From contig JAXGGA010003459.1 of the NCBI GenBank assembly GCA_038373865.1, forward strand, positions 1-64,000: a stretch of DNA of 64,000 nt, read 5' to 3'. Shown here piece after piece: positions 46,079 through 58,014 of the stretch; within the stretch, counting starts at the first letter, position 1, and each line of letters opens with the position of its first letter. The notes beneath the pieces are model-generated. The model saw only the letters and a list, made by a program, of their open reading frames with translations, searched no databases and was not told where the DNA came from. The position numbers and the translations under genes are program-made. This DNA comes from Uloborus plumipes. Its lineage: Eukaryota > Arthropoda > Arachnida > Araneae > Uloboridae.

Positions 46079-48898
46079 CTGGAAACAAAACAATCTAGGT
46101 TGGAATGTTACAACAAAGGTTTAAGGATTGGAACATGTTAATATTGCTTGAGGAATCAATAGTTTGTGCAACTTAGTTATCATTATACACAGGGTGGTTA
46201 CTGGTAAAGTTGCCTTGTTCGGATCTAATTGAAAAAAAGTCATAGAAGCTTAGCCACAATATGGACTATGGGCGAAAAGAAATTTATAATATGAAAACTC
46301 TAGATCAAATTTTTATTATAGGGTAAGAAAGCGGCACGTGGAAAAAAATAACAGTCTAACCAGGAAAGTACTCGATCATGGAATAATGGATTTTTTTTAA
46401 TAAGTACCAATCGAAAGAGCATTGTAAAACATGTTTCTGGCCGCATGCGTTTTTGCCCTCGCGCCCCCGTTATCGAAATATAAGGTCCTAAAGTCAGCTG
46501 ATTTTTTTTAAAAAATCGCCAATTTTAGCGAGTTATAATGAAATCGGGAAGCTGCGGCGCGATTTACTATTTGCATCTTGCCAGAAACCCAATCCCCATT
46601 TTTGGTCATCTGCAAAGCTTGTGAAAGGCGGCTTCACAATAATCTTTTACTTTGCTTGTATATTAAAGCAAAAAGCTACTATCAAGCCTATGGCATGGAA
46701 AGCAGATAGCTTTTTAAAGAGGAAAAACAACTTCAAACATCAAAATTAAATTTTATCTTATTATTTGCGACAGCGGCGTAGCGTAGGATTTTGCCGCCCG
46801 GGGCATGCACCATATTTGCCGCCCCTTCCCTTTTCTCCTGCCCCCACCCCGCCCGAGAAATTATGACATTTTTAATTTTTTACTGAATGAAAACAGGAAT
46901 TTTTGTTTTATAATTCACACCATGTTTTACATTTTAATGTATTCATCCTACAACAGGAAATGCTGATCGAAAAATTCTGATAAATCTTTTTCTAAAATTA
47001 TTGAAGTATATGAGAGACTATATTTTCCTTAAATGAAAACATTTTAAGCAGAATAATATTAAACAACATTGTGCGAGCGTGTCTATTAGCGTGTCCCATA
47101 AAAACCGAAAGTCAGAATTTTGTAACGCATACGCTCTTATTTTTTTTCCTTTAATTGTAAAAAAAGTTTCATGCAATTTGAACAACGGTAACCCGTGCCG
47201 ACTTGCGTCCGAAAGTGCGAACTAGCCCCTTTTCACTAGGTTAAATCGAAAAAAAAAAAAAATTCGGAAATTCAAAATTTCATGTTGATAAAACGCTTCC
47301 CCCACGTCCCCACATGTCCCAAAAAATCATTTATCCAAATTAAAAAATATTTAGGTACCTCAAACAAGGCTTAAAATTCATAATTTTCTTCAAAAAAAAA
47401 GATTTTTTTTCTATGTATATTTTGTAAACAATGAAATATAAATTTTAAGAAATTATCAAGATGAAAAATATGAAACGTAAAGTATACAATTAGAGCTAAA
47501 TATAAGTTTTTTCTCTCATTTTATATTTATTTCTCCCGGAAATTACTCAAAATTAAGGTTTTTTTCAAGTTTTAAGTTAATTTTTTCCATTTTAAATACA
47601 TTTTTTTATTATTCATCTGAAAGTATGTTCTTTAGTGATTTTGGAACTTCATATTTTCTTTAAATGTATCTAATTTAAAATAAATAAATAGTTAAAATAA
47701 ATAAATTGAAAAAAAAAAAAACTATGACAATTTATTTACAACATATATTTACTACAATATTACAGTACAATAAACATTGCTAAACATACTATTGTTTTAA
47801 TGTTTGTTTATTGCAGTCAGAGGATATATTTCGGTGCTCTTGAACGCAACATAACAAAAATTGTTTTTGCTCCTTATTAGTTGTTAGCAAACCATGAAAG
47901 TCCTGCCTCATTTTTACCGCTCTTTCAGCTGTATTATTTACTGGTCTAAGCACTGAGACCATCCTTTTTCCTTCAAGGAATTAAGTGTTATTCGCCCATA
48001 AAGAAGGATTCTCATTGAGAAAACTATCATCAATTTTGAGCCTAGTAAGCAAAGGCTGGCTTTTAAATGATATGAAATTATCAATTGTTTCCTCTGCAAA
48101 ATAATAAAATAACAGGTAACAAATACGCGATATGAGGAAGTAACTAATTAAACAATTAGTTACTTCCTCCCCCAATTTTTTTCGATTCTGCTCAGTACAC
48201 AAATACTAGTTTACACTTTCAAGCACAAATCGGCATAATTTGTAATTTTTGAAATTACAGTCAACATTTTCGACAATCATATTGATATTAAACAAACATT
48301 TATTCAATTTTTTTAAAGAAATTAGGTCCCCAGCACGAGGCATAAAATTTATATATTTCTTTAAATATTTGATTTTTTCTATTTATTTATTGCATCATTT
48401 ATAAATTTTAAATTGCAGATACACTTAAAGAAAATATCAAGTCCCAAAATCACTAAAGAACATACTTTCAAAACAGCATTTGCAGATGAATAATAAAATA
48501 AAAAATGTAGTAGGGGAATGTGGGGCAAAGTGAAATAGCTGGGCAAAGTGAAATTTTGAAATATTTTCCCAGCTTGCAGTGCAACGTATCTAGCAAAATT
48601 TTAACTAAGTTCCTAAACAGATAGTTAATTCCTGTCAAAAAATAAGTAGCTCCAAAGATCAACGAAAAAATTATACATCAAGCCATTTTAAAAATTTGAT
48701 ACCTTTATTATAAAATCCTGGTTTTTCAAAAGTATTTCTTGTTATTATAAAAGGATAAGATTTTTGTAATTATCATCCAAACTATTAATTGAGAACTACT
48801 GATATCCAGTGCAATCCTTGTTTATTTAAAATTAGGCACTTTTTGATTTTCAATGTTCAATGTAAGTTGTCAAGTGCACGCGGGGCAAGTGGATAGGG

Positions 48899-50640
48899 CA
48901 GGGGTGGCCAACCTTTTTAGGGAGAGTGCCACTATCTGAGAGAAAAAACTCAGCGTGCCACATTGTATTTTTCCAACAAATTGATTTTTTTTAAGTTAAA
49001 AATAGATTTTATGCTGGCTGATTGTGTAATTCTTACTCAAATGAAACATTTTTTCTCTTAAATCTGTGTAATTTAAATCTAAATGATAATAAAGATAAAA
49101 CAAGCCCGAACTTACGAGTTACCGTTAGTAAACATTTTTATAGATTTCTGTCAGTTGGCTTATGCTTACTATAGAAACAAATAATATCAAACATTCTATT
49201 CTAAAAATTAAACAGTCTGTACTTGATGTGGTTTATGAGTCTGCATCTTTTCTACCAAGTCTTTAATTTTAGGATTAGTTCTTGAGAATCCTAAGAAATT
49301 TAACTGTTTTAAGTGCAATCAATTAATATTCAACGGTGTTACAATTTTCCTGCATTCATAACAAAAAATGTTTGTTTAGAAGCGTATTTTTAGCTAAATC
49401 TACAATAGCATCAGACGGCTAAGGTGTGTAAATGTGAAAAAAAAATTGTTGTTACCGATTTCCAAATTTCTATACAAAGTGGGTGACTTTCTGTTGAAGT
49501 AAGCTCTTATATTTGATTACCAATGTAAAAGATCAGTAATTCCGATATGGATTTCAGAAGGGTACAAGTAGTGTATTGCAGAGAAATAAGCAAAGAGTTT
49601 GAAAATATCAGCATTTTTTTAATGATCCTGAAAATCATCAAACCTAACACTGAATGAATACTAAAAATCGGGGTAAAATTTTCTCCATAAATCATTGAAA
49701 ATTTATTAAATTTGGGTTGATACTTTCAGTATTAAATGTGATGTTTTATTCTTTTTTTTCCAAAGTAGAGAGAAAGAAACTGAAGTTTCATCATAAAAGA
49801 ATGTAGATGGCCTCTACTGGTTTAGGAAACTTATTTTGTACTATCTTAAATTTATTACTTAAACGTAGGATATTAAGAGATGGAATAGCTAAATTAGTTC
49901 GCTATTCTCCATTTCTAAGTAGCAAGTCCTCATTGTTAGCTATTGATAGCTATTGCACATTTTAATGAAGGAGTAACTTGCTATACTATCCTCTTTCTCC
50001 TGGGAAAAGTTCACAAAACATTCAGAGCTCTAATTCGTAGTTTTTTAATACAGTTAACTCTACAGGGTTACCAACAGAGAAAAAGTCTCATTCCTCGGCA
50101 AGGAACTTGTGATAGATAATTTGATGACACTTTTGAAGTTTTTTCTCAAATTATTTTCAAGTAATGTAACAAAAACAATTTAAGAGTTTTCATTTGTGCA
50201 ACCATGCCAAATTTTGTCCAATCTAGTTTCTTAATTTTTGTTGCAGAGTTTTTTTTTTCTTTTTTTAATTTCATCACCTGTAGCTGAAACTATTGCAGAT
50301 CAAGAATCCATTCTGCAGCATCGAAAGTTTCATTCGTGTCAAACACAAATATGCTTTACAAAGCATTGTCTGTAGCGTCACAGCTTCCGTTGGATGTCCG
50401 AAGCTAACGCTAAGTGCTTTGCAATATTGTAGTCCAGACACTTTTTAAGCCAGCCTCCTGACACTTAATTGTCACAATATCATGACATTTATCAGTTGAA
50501 GGGTTTTAGTTTTTATCAACATTTTTGAGATCGACATTTTTTCCTCAATTTTGGATTTCTTTCAAAAAGTCTTCGCGTGCCACTGTTACTGGTCTGCCGT
50601 GCCACATTGTGGCACGCGTGCCGCGGGTTGGCCACCACTG
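48899..50640. mobile_element. 1.7-kb hAT element, innermost of the nest
   Basis: Left end CAGGGGTGGCCAACC, right end GGTTGGCCACCACTG, with a perfect 8-bp duplication GGATAGGG (48891-48898 and 50641-50648). GTGCCACA words sit beside both ends. It interrupts a sequence that reads GGGGCAAGT|GGATAGGG|CAACGTGAAATAGCTC when closed. No transposase frame was seen. Confidence 0.9.
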
Positions 50641-50671
50641 GGATAGGGCAACGTGAAATAGCTCATTTCGT

Positions 50672-50910
50672 ATACTTATTCATTCATTTATTAAATCACT
50701 CACCTATTTCTTCATTTATTAATTTGTGAACATTATTTTACCTAATTATTTACTCATTCATTAACTCAGTTTCTTTTTCGTTCTCTATTTTATTCACTCA
50801 TTTATTTTTTCTCACACATTAGTTAATTTATTTATTCATTTACTTGCTCATTCGTTTATTCTTCCTTAATATTTTTTTTTTTCATTTATTTACGCATTCA
50901 TTTGATGAAA
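50672..50910. repeat. Degenerate ATTC/ATTT microsatellite
   Basis: Irregular ATTCATTTATT-type repeats over about 240 bp. Confidence 0.7.
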
Positions 50911-51087
50911 ACTACTGTTTATCGTCGAATTGAAAAATTTTCATAACAAAAATATTTTATTTTTAACTTTGCCCCATGATTTTTGAGGTGAAAATTTCAT
51001 ATTTTTTTAAAAGTTCAAAATGACTGCCAAAGATAAAAAATAATATTTCAATGAAAGTATTATTGCAAAATATATTATTCCTTCTTT

Positions 51088-51171
51088 ATGTACCAAAATT
51101 TTGTACATGTAAATTATGTACCAAAATTTTGTACATGTAAATTATGTACCAAAATTTTGTACAAAATTGTA
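51088..51171. repeat. 28-bp tandem repeat, three units, each palindromic
   Basis: Each unit contains GTACCAAAATTTTGTAC, itself nearly self-complementary, followed by ATGTAAATT. Units start at 51088, 51116 and 51144; the third is slightly altered at its end. Confidence 0.9.
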
Positions 51172-51775
51172 CTGTGTACAGGCTGTACTTTCTACCTAAT
51201 TTGTGCTTTATTTACGCTGGTATTTAACTTCAATTGTAAAAAAATGTGATATTTAAAATAAAAAAGTTTAACTTAAAACTTGGAAAAACCTTAATTTTGA
51301 GTAATTTCCGGGAGAAATAAACATAAAATGAGACAAAAAACTTATATTTATCTCTAATTATATATTTTATGCTTCATATTTTTCATCTTGATATTTTCTT
51401 AAAAGTTATCTTTCATTAGAAACAAAATACATAGAGAAAAAGCTATTTTTTGAAGAAAATTATGAATTTTAAGCCTCATTTGGGATACCTAAATATTTTT
51501 TAATTTGGATAAATGATTTTGTGGAACATGTGGGGGAAGCGTTTTATCAACATGAAATTTTGAATTTCCGAATTTTTTTTTTTTTTTTTTTTGATTTAAC
51601 CTAGTGAAAAAGGGCTAGTTTGCACTTTCGGACGCAAGTCGGCACGCTTTACCGTTGTTCAAATTGCATGAAACTTTTTTTTACAATTGTTTTGATGTAA
51701 AAGGAAAAAAATAAGAGGGTATGCGTTACAAAATTCCGACTTTCGATTTTTTTTGGGACACCCTAGTGTCCATGT

Positions 51776-51967
51776 CAGTGGCGTACATAGCGCCCTCGCA
51801 ACCCCCGCGGCGCGGGAGGGGGGAGGCGCAAGACGATTGAGGGCGCTCGCTCCAGAAAAATAGCACTATGAGTTACACGGGGAAATTTTTTTTTAAATTT
51901 TAATAGGGGGCAGGGGCGCACTTATAAATCTTGCGGGGGAGCGCATCTTAGTCTATGTACGCTACTG
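51776..51967. mobile_element. hAT MITE, 192 bp
   Basis: CAGTGGCGTACATAGCGCCC at the left, inverse CAGTAGCGTACATAGAC at the right, perfect 8-bp duplication GTCCATGT (51768-51775 and 51968-51975). It sits just outside the right end of the long-TIR element. Confidence 0.9.
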
Positions 51968-52485
51968 GTCCATGTCAACGCCGGTGATAACGGACTGCAT
52001 GCAGACAACTTTGATTCGAAGGGAGAGAGGATAAAAAAGCTTTTGATGCAGATTTAGTTATACATAATTTGTCATAAAAAAACCCGCCGCCACATAAAAA
52101 AAAAAGGATCTCAAGTTATTGTTGCAGAATTTGCCGCCCCAAAGTGCCGCCCGGGGCTAGTGCCCCCTTTGCCCCCCCCCCCCCCCCCGCACGCTACGCC
52201 ACTGATTTGCGACAAAAGCAGGTCCCTTGTTTAAGGGGCCCAAGAAGTGACTACGAAACCTCCTGTTTTTTTTTGTTTTTTTTTTTAAGTGTAAGTGCAA
52301 TTCTGTAGTGTGGGATGGAGGTGAAATTTGGTTTTTTAATTGGAACAAAAAGGCAAATATAAATTTTTTCAATTCACTTTTCTTTTGGTGGTCCCTATAA
52401 CTCAATGTGAGTTCCCCTAAACTTTTTTGTCAACTGCATCAATGGGTATGGGGCAGAGGTTTTCGTTGCTATTTGATTTAATAAA

Positions 52486-54126
52486 CAGTAGCGTTGCAAC
52501 GGAGGGCGAGGGGACGGTCCGCCCCGGGTGTCCCCTTCTAAGGGGTGACCCGGGGCGGACCAAAAAAAGAACAGGAAGAAGGGGAAAAAAAGAAGAAATA
52601 AACCCGTATTTACTCTGTAAGACCCAGAAGCATCACTAGGGGGGGGGGATTTTCGGCCTCGTGACACCCCTCACAGGTCTGACACGAAAATGTCTTTTAG
52701 TGTTTATGAAAGATTCTTCAATTTGGAATTTTTTACATCAACATGCGCAAATTCATTTAATCTTCCAAAAACCACAGCACCAGTACACGGGCATTTGCAC
52801 TGCAGACTTCCGTCTGAAAGGGGGGGGGGGGGTGACACCCCTAACGCATTTAAAAGTTTCAGTAAACATAAATATTGAAATCCCGAGACATTTTAAATCA
52901 TATTTAAGCAGTAGTGTCGCTGAGGTGCAGGGGGGAAACGGTCCTCCCCGGCTAACACCATTGTGGGGGGTTAATATCTGAAATGTGTTTGAACATTTTT
53001 GAAAATTTTAATATTTTCTTTCTGAAATTTCGCACAATATTTGAAGTTATGTATAATCTATCAAACCTTGCAGCTTCGCTTAGGGGCGTTTGAGCCGGGT
53101 GACACCCTTCTGGAGGATGACATCCAAAACGTAGCATGGAGCATTTTAAAAATATCGAAATTTAATTTCTAAAATTTCCGCCAAATATTTAAAGTTTCGT
53201 ATTATTTATGAAACCCAGTAGCATCTCTCGAAGGGGGAGGGGCATTTGCCCCTCCCTTTCGGAAGGGTGACCCCCAAACAGGGCCGTCATTTCAAGTTTT
53301 TCCAGGGGGGGTGGCAAAGGGTCCAAACACAATGCAATTTCATCTGAAAACAGTAAAAAACACGCCTACTTATAAGCAGATACATTGATTTCTCAAAGCC
53401 AGGGGGGCAATTGACCCCCCCTGCCCATCCTAAATGACCGGCCTGCCCCCAAAATATATTTAACAATTTATGAACAATTATAAATGTATCGTTTCTGAAA
53501 TTCTACCCAATGTTTTAGGTATGCATAATTTATCAACCCTGTAGCATCACTTAGGGGAAAGGAAAGAAGGGAAGGGCTTCGCACTGATATTCTGCTGGGG
53601 GTTACACCCAGAGGAATTGAGGAGTTTGTAAAAAATACAGCATTGGTTCAGTTATATGTATAACAGTTATATGTGTCAGCAAATATGTATAAACTTTTTA
53701 AAATCTTTTTTTTTTTTGCCTATTTTTTCTGAATATTTTATAGTCCGATTGTCCCTTAAAAGGCTTTAGATAGCAGAATTTCATACATATATTTCAAAAT
53801 TTCCTCCGGGTTAGAAACCCCCGGACCCCCTCCTTAAAGTTTTTCTTTCAGCACAAGTATGCGTCTCGTATCAGTTTCTCGTAGAAAGTTTTTTAATATT
53901 TGTCATTTAATGTAAATTCTCTAACTTAGAATTTCGTTGTGCACCACTGATTTTGCACATTAGATAACTTAAAATTTCGTTATGATCCCCCCCCCCCACC
54001 AAAAAAAAAGCTTCTGGGTGCTGTATATATTTCGTTTTTACTTGAAACGTTTTTTTTTGGGGGGGTGGGGGAGGGTACCATCACGAATTACCGCCTCTGG
54101 TGACACCCTTACTAGCTACGCCACTG
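52486..54126. mobile_element. hAT-like element with internal degenerate repeats
   Basis: Starts CAGTAGCGTTGCAACGG and ends with the inverse of CAGTGGCGTAGCTAGTAAGG. Flanks share TAATAA with one base slip. Inside, a unit of roughly 150-300 bp recurs about five times, each with a 'TATAATTTATCAA-CC-GTAGCATC-CTTAGGGG' part and a 'GGGTGACACCC' part, giving alternating G- and C-runs. It hosts a small MITE (53279-53445). Confidence 0.5.
53279..53445. mobile_element. hAT MITE (GGCCGTCATTT family)
   Basis: Left CAGGGCCGTCATTTCAAG, right CTAAATGACCGGCCTG, with a perfect 8-bp duplication CCCCCAAA on both sides. Another copy lies at 57837-58014. Confidence 0.85.
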
Positions 54127-54482
54127 TAATAAGTATTAATTCTGCACTCTTTGAATTCCCTCTGCAACTTATTGAAGAGACGAGACAGGATAAAAGTATG
54201 TTTTAGAATTTTAGTGTAGTTTAAGTGCATTTTACTTCACTAATTTGAGTGTTAATTATTGTTCATGAAATATATTATAAGTATTTATTAATAAGGTTCT
54301 TATAAGTATATTTTTTTTTTGGGGGGGGGGGTTATCAAAAGTAATTTGTTTACTTCCGACAATATAAATTAAGTAAAAGCTCTAAATAAGAAATTTTAAT
54401 CAGCAGATTAATTTAAAATACAATAATCATAGATACAGTAAATAAAATGAAAGACGCCTGTTGAAAGAGTAAAAAATATTTT

Positions 54483-54722
54483 ACTGACAAATATAATACT
54501 GTACAAAGAATGATTAAAACATAGAAAATTGTAGCACCAAGAACATTTTATAAATTTAATTACTGACAAATATGATATTGTGCAAAAAAAAGGGATTAAA
54601 ACATAGAAAATTGTGGCACCAAGAACATTTTATAAATTTAATTACTGACAAATATGATACTGTACAAAAGAATGATTAAAACATAGAAAATTGTGGCACC
54701 AAGAACATTTTATAAATTTAAA
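54483..54722. repeat. Three tandem copies of the transposase gene's 3' end
   Basis: Units of 79-82 bp start at 54483, 54562 and 54644, sharing ACTGACAAATAT and AAAACATAGAAAATTGTGG. The third unit codes the last residues and stop (54642-54644, minus strand) of the pogo-like transposase, so the array arose by copying the end of that gene downstream. Confidence 0.85.
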
Positions 54723-56337
54723 TCTTGCACAGGAACAGCAAGGCTCAACCTCCTGCGAAAAGCAAAATTGTAAAGGTGTTTCAAATGGTGGTAGCCTTGT
54801 TTGTAATAACCCAGACTTGTACCAGGCATATCTTATCATGTCCGAGTATTGAGGGGAACTAAATTGAAAATGAATTAGCGATTGCAGTTTGAGGAAGTTA
54901 TCACGTTGAAAAATATCTACTCCTCCCTCCATTATTGCTTTGTCAGATATTCTCCTGGCAAACTGCTTCCAGGATCGGAAGACTCCAACGTTTAAAGGTT
55001 GAACTTTGGCAGTAGCACCAGGTGGCATTTCTTTTCAGTTGAAAAGTTACAGCTTCAGGGACTGCTTCGCTCACGAAGACGTCGTTGCAGTATTGGGTTA
55101 ACGAATCCACTATGAGGTGAGATTCACTACCAACTGTGGGGAAATAAACCTCTTGCAGCTTTCTGCTTATCAACTCTTTTGTTACTTTTCCTATAAAAAG
55201 CAAATTTAAATTAAGTCAACTTTTTTTTTTTTTTTTGGAAACACATGAAGCTAATTAGCTTTACATACAGAGAGGATCGCGAACAAATCGCCTTTGTCTC
55301 CAAAATGCACACGAAAGGTTTATAACATAAAAGAAGGGGGAAACGTTCACCGATGGGAATTGATCCCACGACCTCGGCTATGGAGTCCCCTAGTCATCAT
55401 TTACTAAAGCTTTTGAACTATTAAAATTATAAATTTACAAACCACCTGATTTTATAGCTTGTATGTTTAAATTATTAGGCTTGAACATTGTTTGTTTTAC
55501 TCGTGGTCCCAATTCACCTTTGCACTCCTGAAGAACGATTAGCATCGGTGAAAGTAATCTTCCGTCGGCGCTAATGAGAGGTTGAATTGTGTAACTATGA
55601 GTGAGACTGTGTTTTGACTGAACAGCGACTTCAACTTTTTTTATTCCACGTGTTTCGAGGCTTCTGCCACTGTGTATTTCCTTCTGAAATCCACTTTGAT
55701 CTGAATTGTACCAGCTGGTTGGATTCCTTGTTGCTCTGGGACAAATTTCAGCTGTGAAGTTGGTAATCGCTTGTTCTCGTTTAGCTATATTTTGCACAGT
55801 GAGTCTCCCCACGAAACTCATGATTTTTCGAGAAACTATGTTATAGCGCTTTTTAAATGTATGCAGCCCAGTATGAGATGCTGTGAAATCTATTCGTAGT
55901 AGAGCACTGTGTTCCAAAGCCCAAATACGCAAATCTTCGTCATGGGTGGGATAATGTTGCTCACGAGCTTGAAGGAACTTCTCATAAACGTGGTGAGAAA
56001 TCTGCTTATACTTTGAGTGCATTGACATACTACATTTTGAGACTTGTAGTTGTTTCTCCCAATTGTACAACTGGGAAAGGGATACCACGAACCTGAAAGA
56101 CTTTTTTACGGTAGCTAAACTCAAATTTTTAGACTTTCCAGACCTCCAGTACTCAACTGCCCGTTGCTTCTCTTCTTTCGATATAAAATTTCGCTGCTTC
56201 TTTTTAGCAGGACTAGGATAATAGCTAGATGCTGATGATTCTTGTGATTCTTCATTTTCTGAGTCTGATACATCTTCACTTCCATCGCTTGACACATATA
56301 TTTCTCCAAACTCATCGATAATGAGGTCTTCTTGCAC
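54642..56337 (-). pseudogene. pogo/Tigger-like DDE transposase, two exons, frameshifted
   Basis: Exon 1 (56337-55446) codes about 297 residues: an acidic leader, a CENP-B-type helix-turn-helix (about 52-95), a second DNA-binding part (about 110-170) and the start of the DDE domain with YNSDQSGF (D213). The intron (55445-55191) has donor GTGGTT and acceptor TTTTTATAG and rejoins as IKSG-KVTKEL. Exon 2 (from 55190) has HLIVDSLTQYCND (second D) and, after a frameshift near 55030, PPGATAKVQPLNVGVFR, where the third catalytic position is N instead of D. A C-terminal cysteine/histidine module (FIKCSWCHNFLCFNHSF) ends at 54642. The frameshift and lost aspartate make it inactive. Confidence 0.85.
55340..55405 (-). 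repeat. tRNA-like or SINE-like fragment inside the transposase intron
   Basis: On the minus strand, GAGGTCGTGGGATCAATTCC and its continuation look like a tRNA T-arm (self-pairing GGGA...TCCC with a box-B-like centre), preceded by GGGGACTCCATAGCCGAG, which could be an anticodon arm. No acceptor stem or D-arm could be completed, so it is a tRNA-derived fragment at best. Confidence 0.3.
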
Positions 56338-56399
56338 TTCAAAATCAATGCTTCCTGAAGCAATCGTCGCATTAATTAGTCCTAAGCGGAGAAGTTAAA

Positions 56400-56926
56400 A
56401 ATATACCCCATTAGTAAAAATATTGAAATACATTACATAAGCATGCATAATTTAAAAAATATTAATAATGAAGAGAATTAAAATATACTGCAGTCAGCGC
56501 TTTTTAAAACAACCCCATTACAGCAGCCCTTCTGTAATAGTAAAAAAGCAAACTTCAGTGTCAATTAGAACGTCATAATATAACGTCCAAAACTAAATTT
56601 TTCTAAACTATCTGTTCAGAAACTAATCTTTAAAGCTTATATGTTCGTACACAGATACAATAGTTCCTCTGAAAGGATTTATCCGGAAGTGAAACTTTTA
56701 AAGACATTATGAGAACCATAAAAAATGAAAATAAAAAATCTCTACAACCATTACTTCACAGTAAAAAACAAGGCTTCGGAGTCGAAGTCGCTGAGTCGGA
56801 CTAATTTTGGGGTAAAATAGTCGTAGTCAGGAATCGCATGCTGTAAAATTCTAATTGTTGAAGTTGGTAATTTTCCCTCGTGGTGGTCTGTACTTCTTCC
56901 GAGACTGCGGAGTCAGTGGCGGATTT
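56400..56926. other. Gene-free stretch
   Basis: AT-rich. A short GAGTCG-type low-complexity patch lies near 56775-56830. I see no gene. Confidence 0.5.
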
Positions 56927-56927
56927 A

Positions 56928-57725
56928 CGATGTCACAACTGTCGCAGTTGTGAGGGGCTCTGCAACAAAGGGATCCCAAGGAAGTTCAAAAAACAAAAAC
57001 AAAAAAAAAAAAACAATGCAACGGGCCAGTGGCGTACGCAGACAAATCATTTTAGGGGGGGGGACTGAGTCAAGACTCTTTGAGGGGGGGAGTACCTCGT
57101 CAAGTAACTAATAAAAGTTAATGATCTCGAATTTTTGCTTCAATGCCTATTTAATTTGGCAAAAATACATCGTTAGAAAACCTTTTTTGTCATTGAAATA
57201 ATTGTGAAGAAAGCGTTTTGATGGACACAGAGAATGATGAATTTAAATTTAAAAAATAATTCTTCATTGAAAGAAGTGTTGCTGAAACATTTTTTTTTCT
57301 TTTTTTGCAATAGTTCGGCAAATTTACACTCTAATAATGTTAATTTTGCGGTTTATTTTACTATTGTTCCCAGAATTAGATGACTGAAAAACATTTATTA
57401 GCATTTCTAAAGCATAGATTTGCAATAAAAAATGAACAAAATGGAATGATAGGATAGTCATAAACATTACGTACAGTAATATAGACATTTCAAAGCAAAA
57501 AAAATGATAATAATTTTGTCCTTTACTTAATTATCTGTTCTGAAAGCTTTTCTCATTTTGGAATTAAAAAAAAAAGGAAATGTAGAAAAAAGAAGAAAAA
57601 AAACTTAGCTGACGCTTGAAAAATTCGTTTCGAAAATTTCGGAGGGGTCTGCAGCCCTATAAGCCCACCCACTGAGTACACCAGTGCAACGGGTCCCCAA
57701 ACCTCTAAATTTGCCTTTGTGCATA
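56928..57725. mobile_element. Older hAT-like element split by the 57027-57686 hAT
   Basis: CAGTGGCGGATTTACGATG at the left and the inverse of CACAAAGGCAAATTTAGAGG at the right resemble the 'CAGTGGCGGATTTA' hAT end. The flanks do not match as a duplication. When the inner element is removed, the sequence reads ...GCAACGGG...TCCCC, as expected for one older unit. Confidence 0.4.
57027..57686. mobile_element. Non-autonomous hAT element with G-runs
   Basis: Left CAGTGGCGTACGCAG, right inverse CACTGGTGTACTCAGTGGG. Flanks CAACGGGC and CAACGGGT agree at 7 of 8 positions. There is no coding frame. Confidence 0.75.
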
Positions 57726-57836
57726 GTCAGAATCCGAGTCGAACTGATTTTGAGGTATATGAGTCAGGAGTCGAAGGCTTTATAAATCCACTAGTGGGAG
57801 AAATGTGTCACTTTCCCATCAACTTTACATTAAAGG

Positions 57837-58014
57837 CAGGCCCGTCATTTGTGTGATGGGGGGGGGGGGTAAATCCCCCCCCCCCCCGTCTTTGGGAAAC
57901 AGATGAATTAACACACAGAAGGAAGTGGTTTTTGTTGTATTTTAGTGTAATTTACATTGAGTGTATACACTTTGACCCCCCCCCCCCTCTAAAAAATTCA
58001 AAATGACGGCCCTG
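57837..58014. mobile_element. hAT MITE (GGCCGTCATTT family), second copy
   Basis: CAGGCCCGTCATTTGTG at the left and AAATGACGGCCCTG at the right, with poly-G and poly-C between. Flanks match at 6 of 8. Same family as 53279-53445. Confidence 0.7.

Larger units (their letters stand above)
47094..51766. mobile_element. Long-TIR element (TAGGGTGTCCC type) nested in the 46771-52204 hAT
   Basis: The ends TAGCGTGTCCCATAAAAACC and the inverse of TAGGGTGTCCCAAAAAAAAT continue into inverted arms of about 520 bp (47094-47615 and 51245-51766), sharing GTAACGCATACGCTCTTA, CGACTTGCGTCCGAAAGTGC and the CTCCCGGAAATTACTCAAAA stretch. A second inverted pair lies within (about 47605-47670 with 48415-48505). TA at the ends suggests a Tc1/mariner-type target, but no transposase is visible. 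Confidence 0.75.
46771..52204. mobile_element. 5.4-kb hAT element, outermost of a nest
   Basis: Left end CAGCGGCGTAGCGTAGG with TTTGCCGCCCGGGGC just inside; right end GCACGCTACGCCACTG preceded by GCCGCCCGGGGC. A perfect 8-bp duplication ATTTGCGA flanks it (46763-46770, 52205-52212). Most of its length is younger insertions: a long-TIR element (47094-51766), within which lies a 1.7-kb hAT (48899-50640), and a MITE (51776-51967). Confidence 0.85.

Noticed and set aside
55340..55405. Complete tRNA gene
   Set aside because: Only a T-arm-like and possible anticodon-arm segment; no acceptor stem or D-arm pairing could be made.
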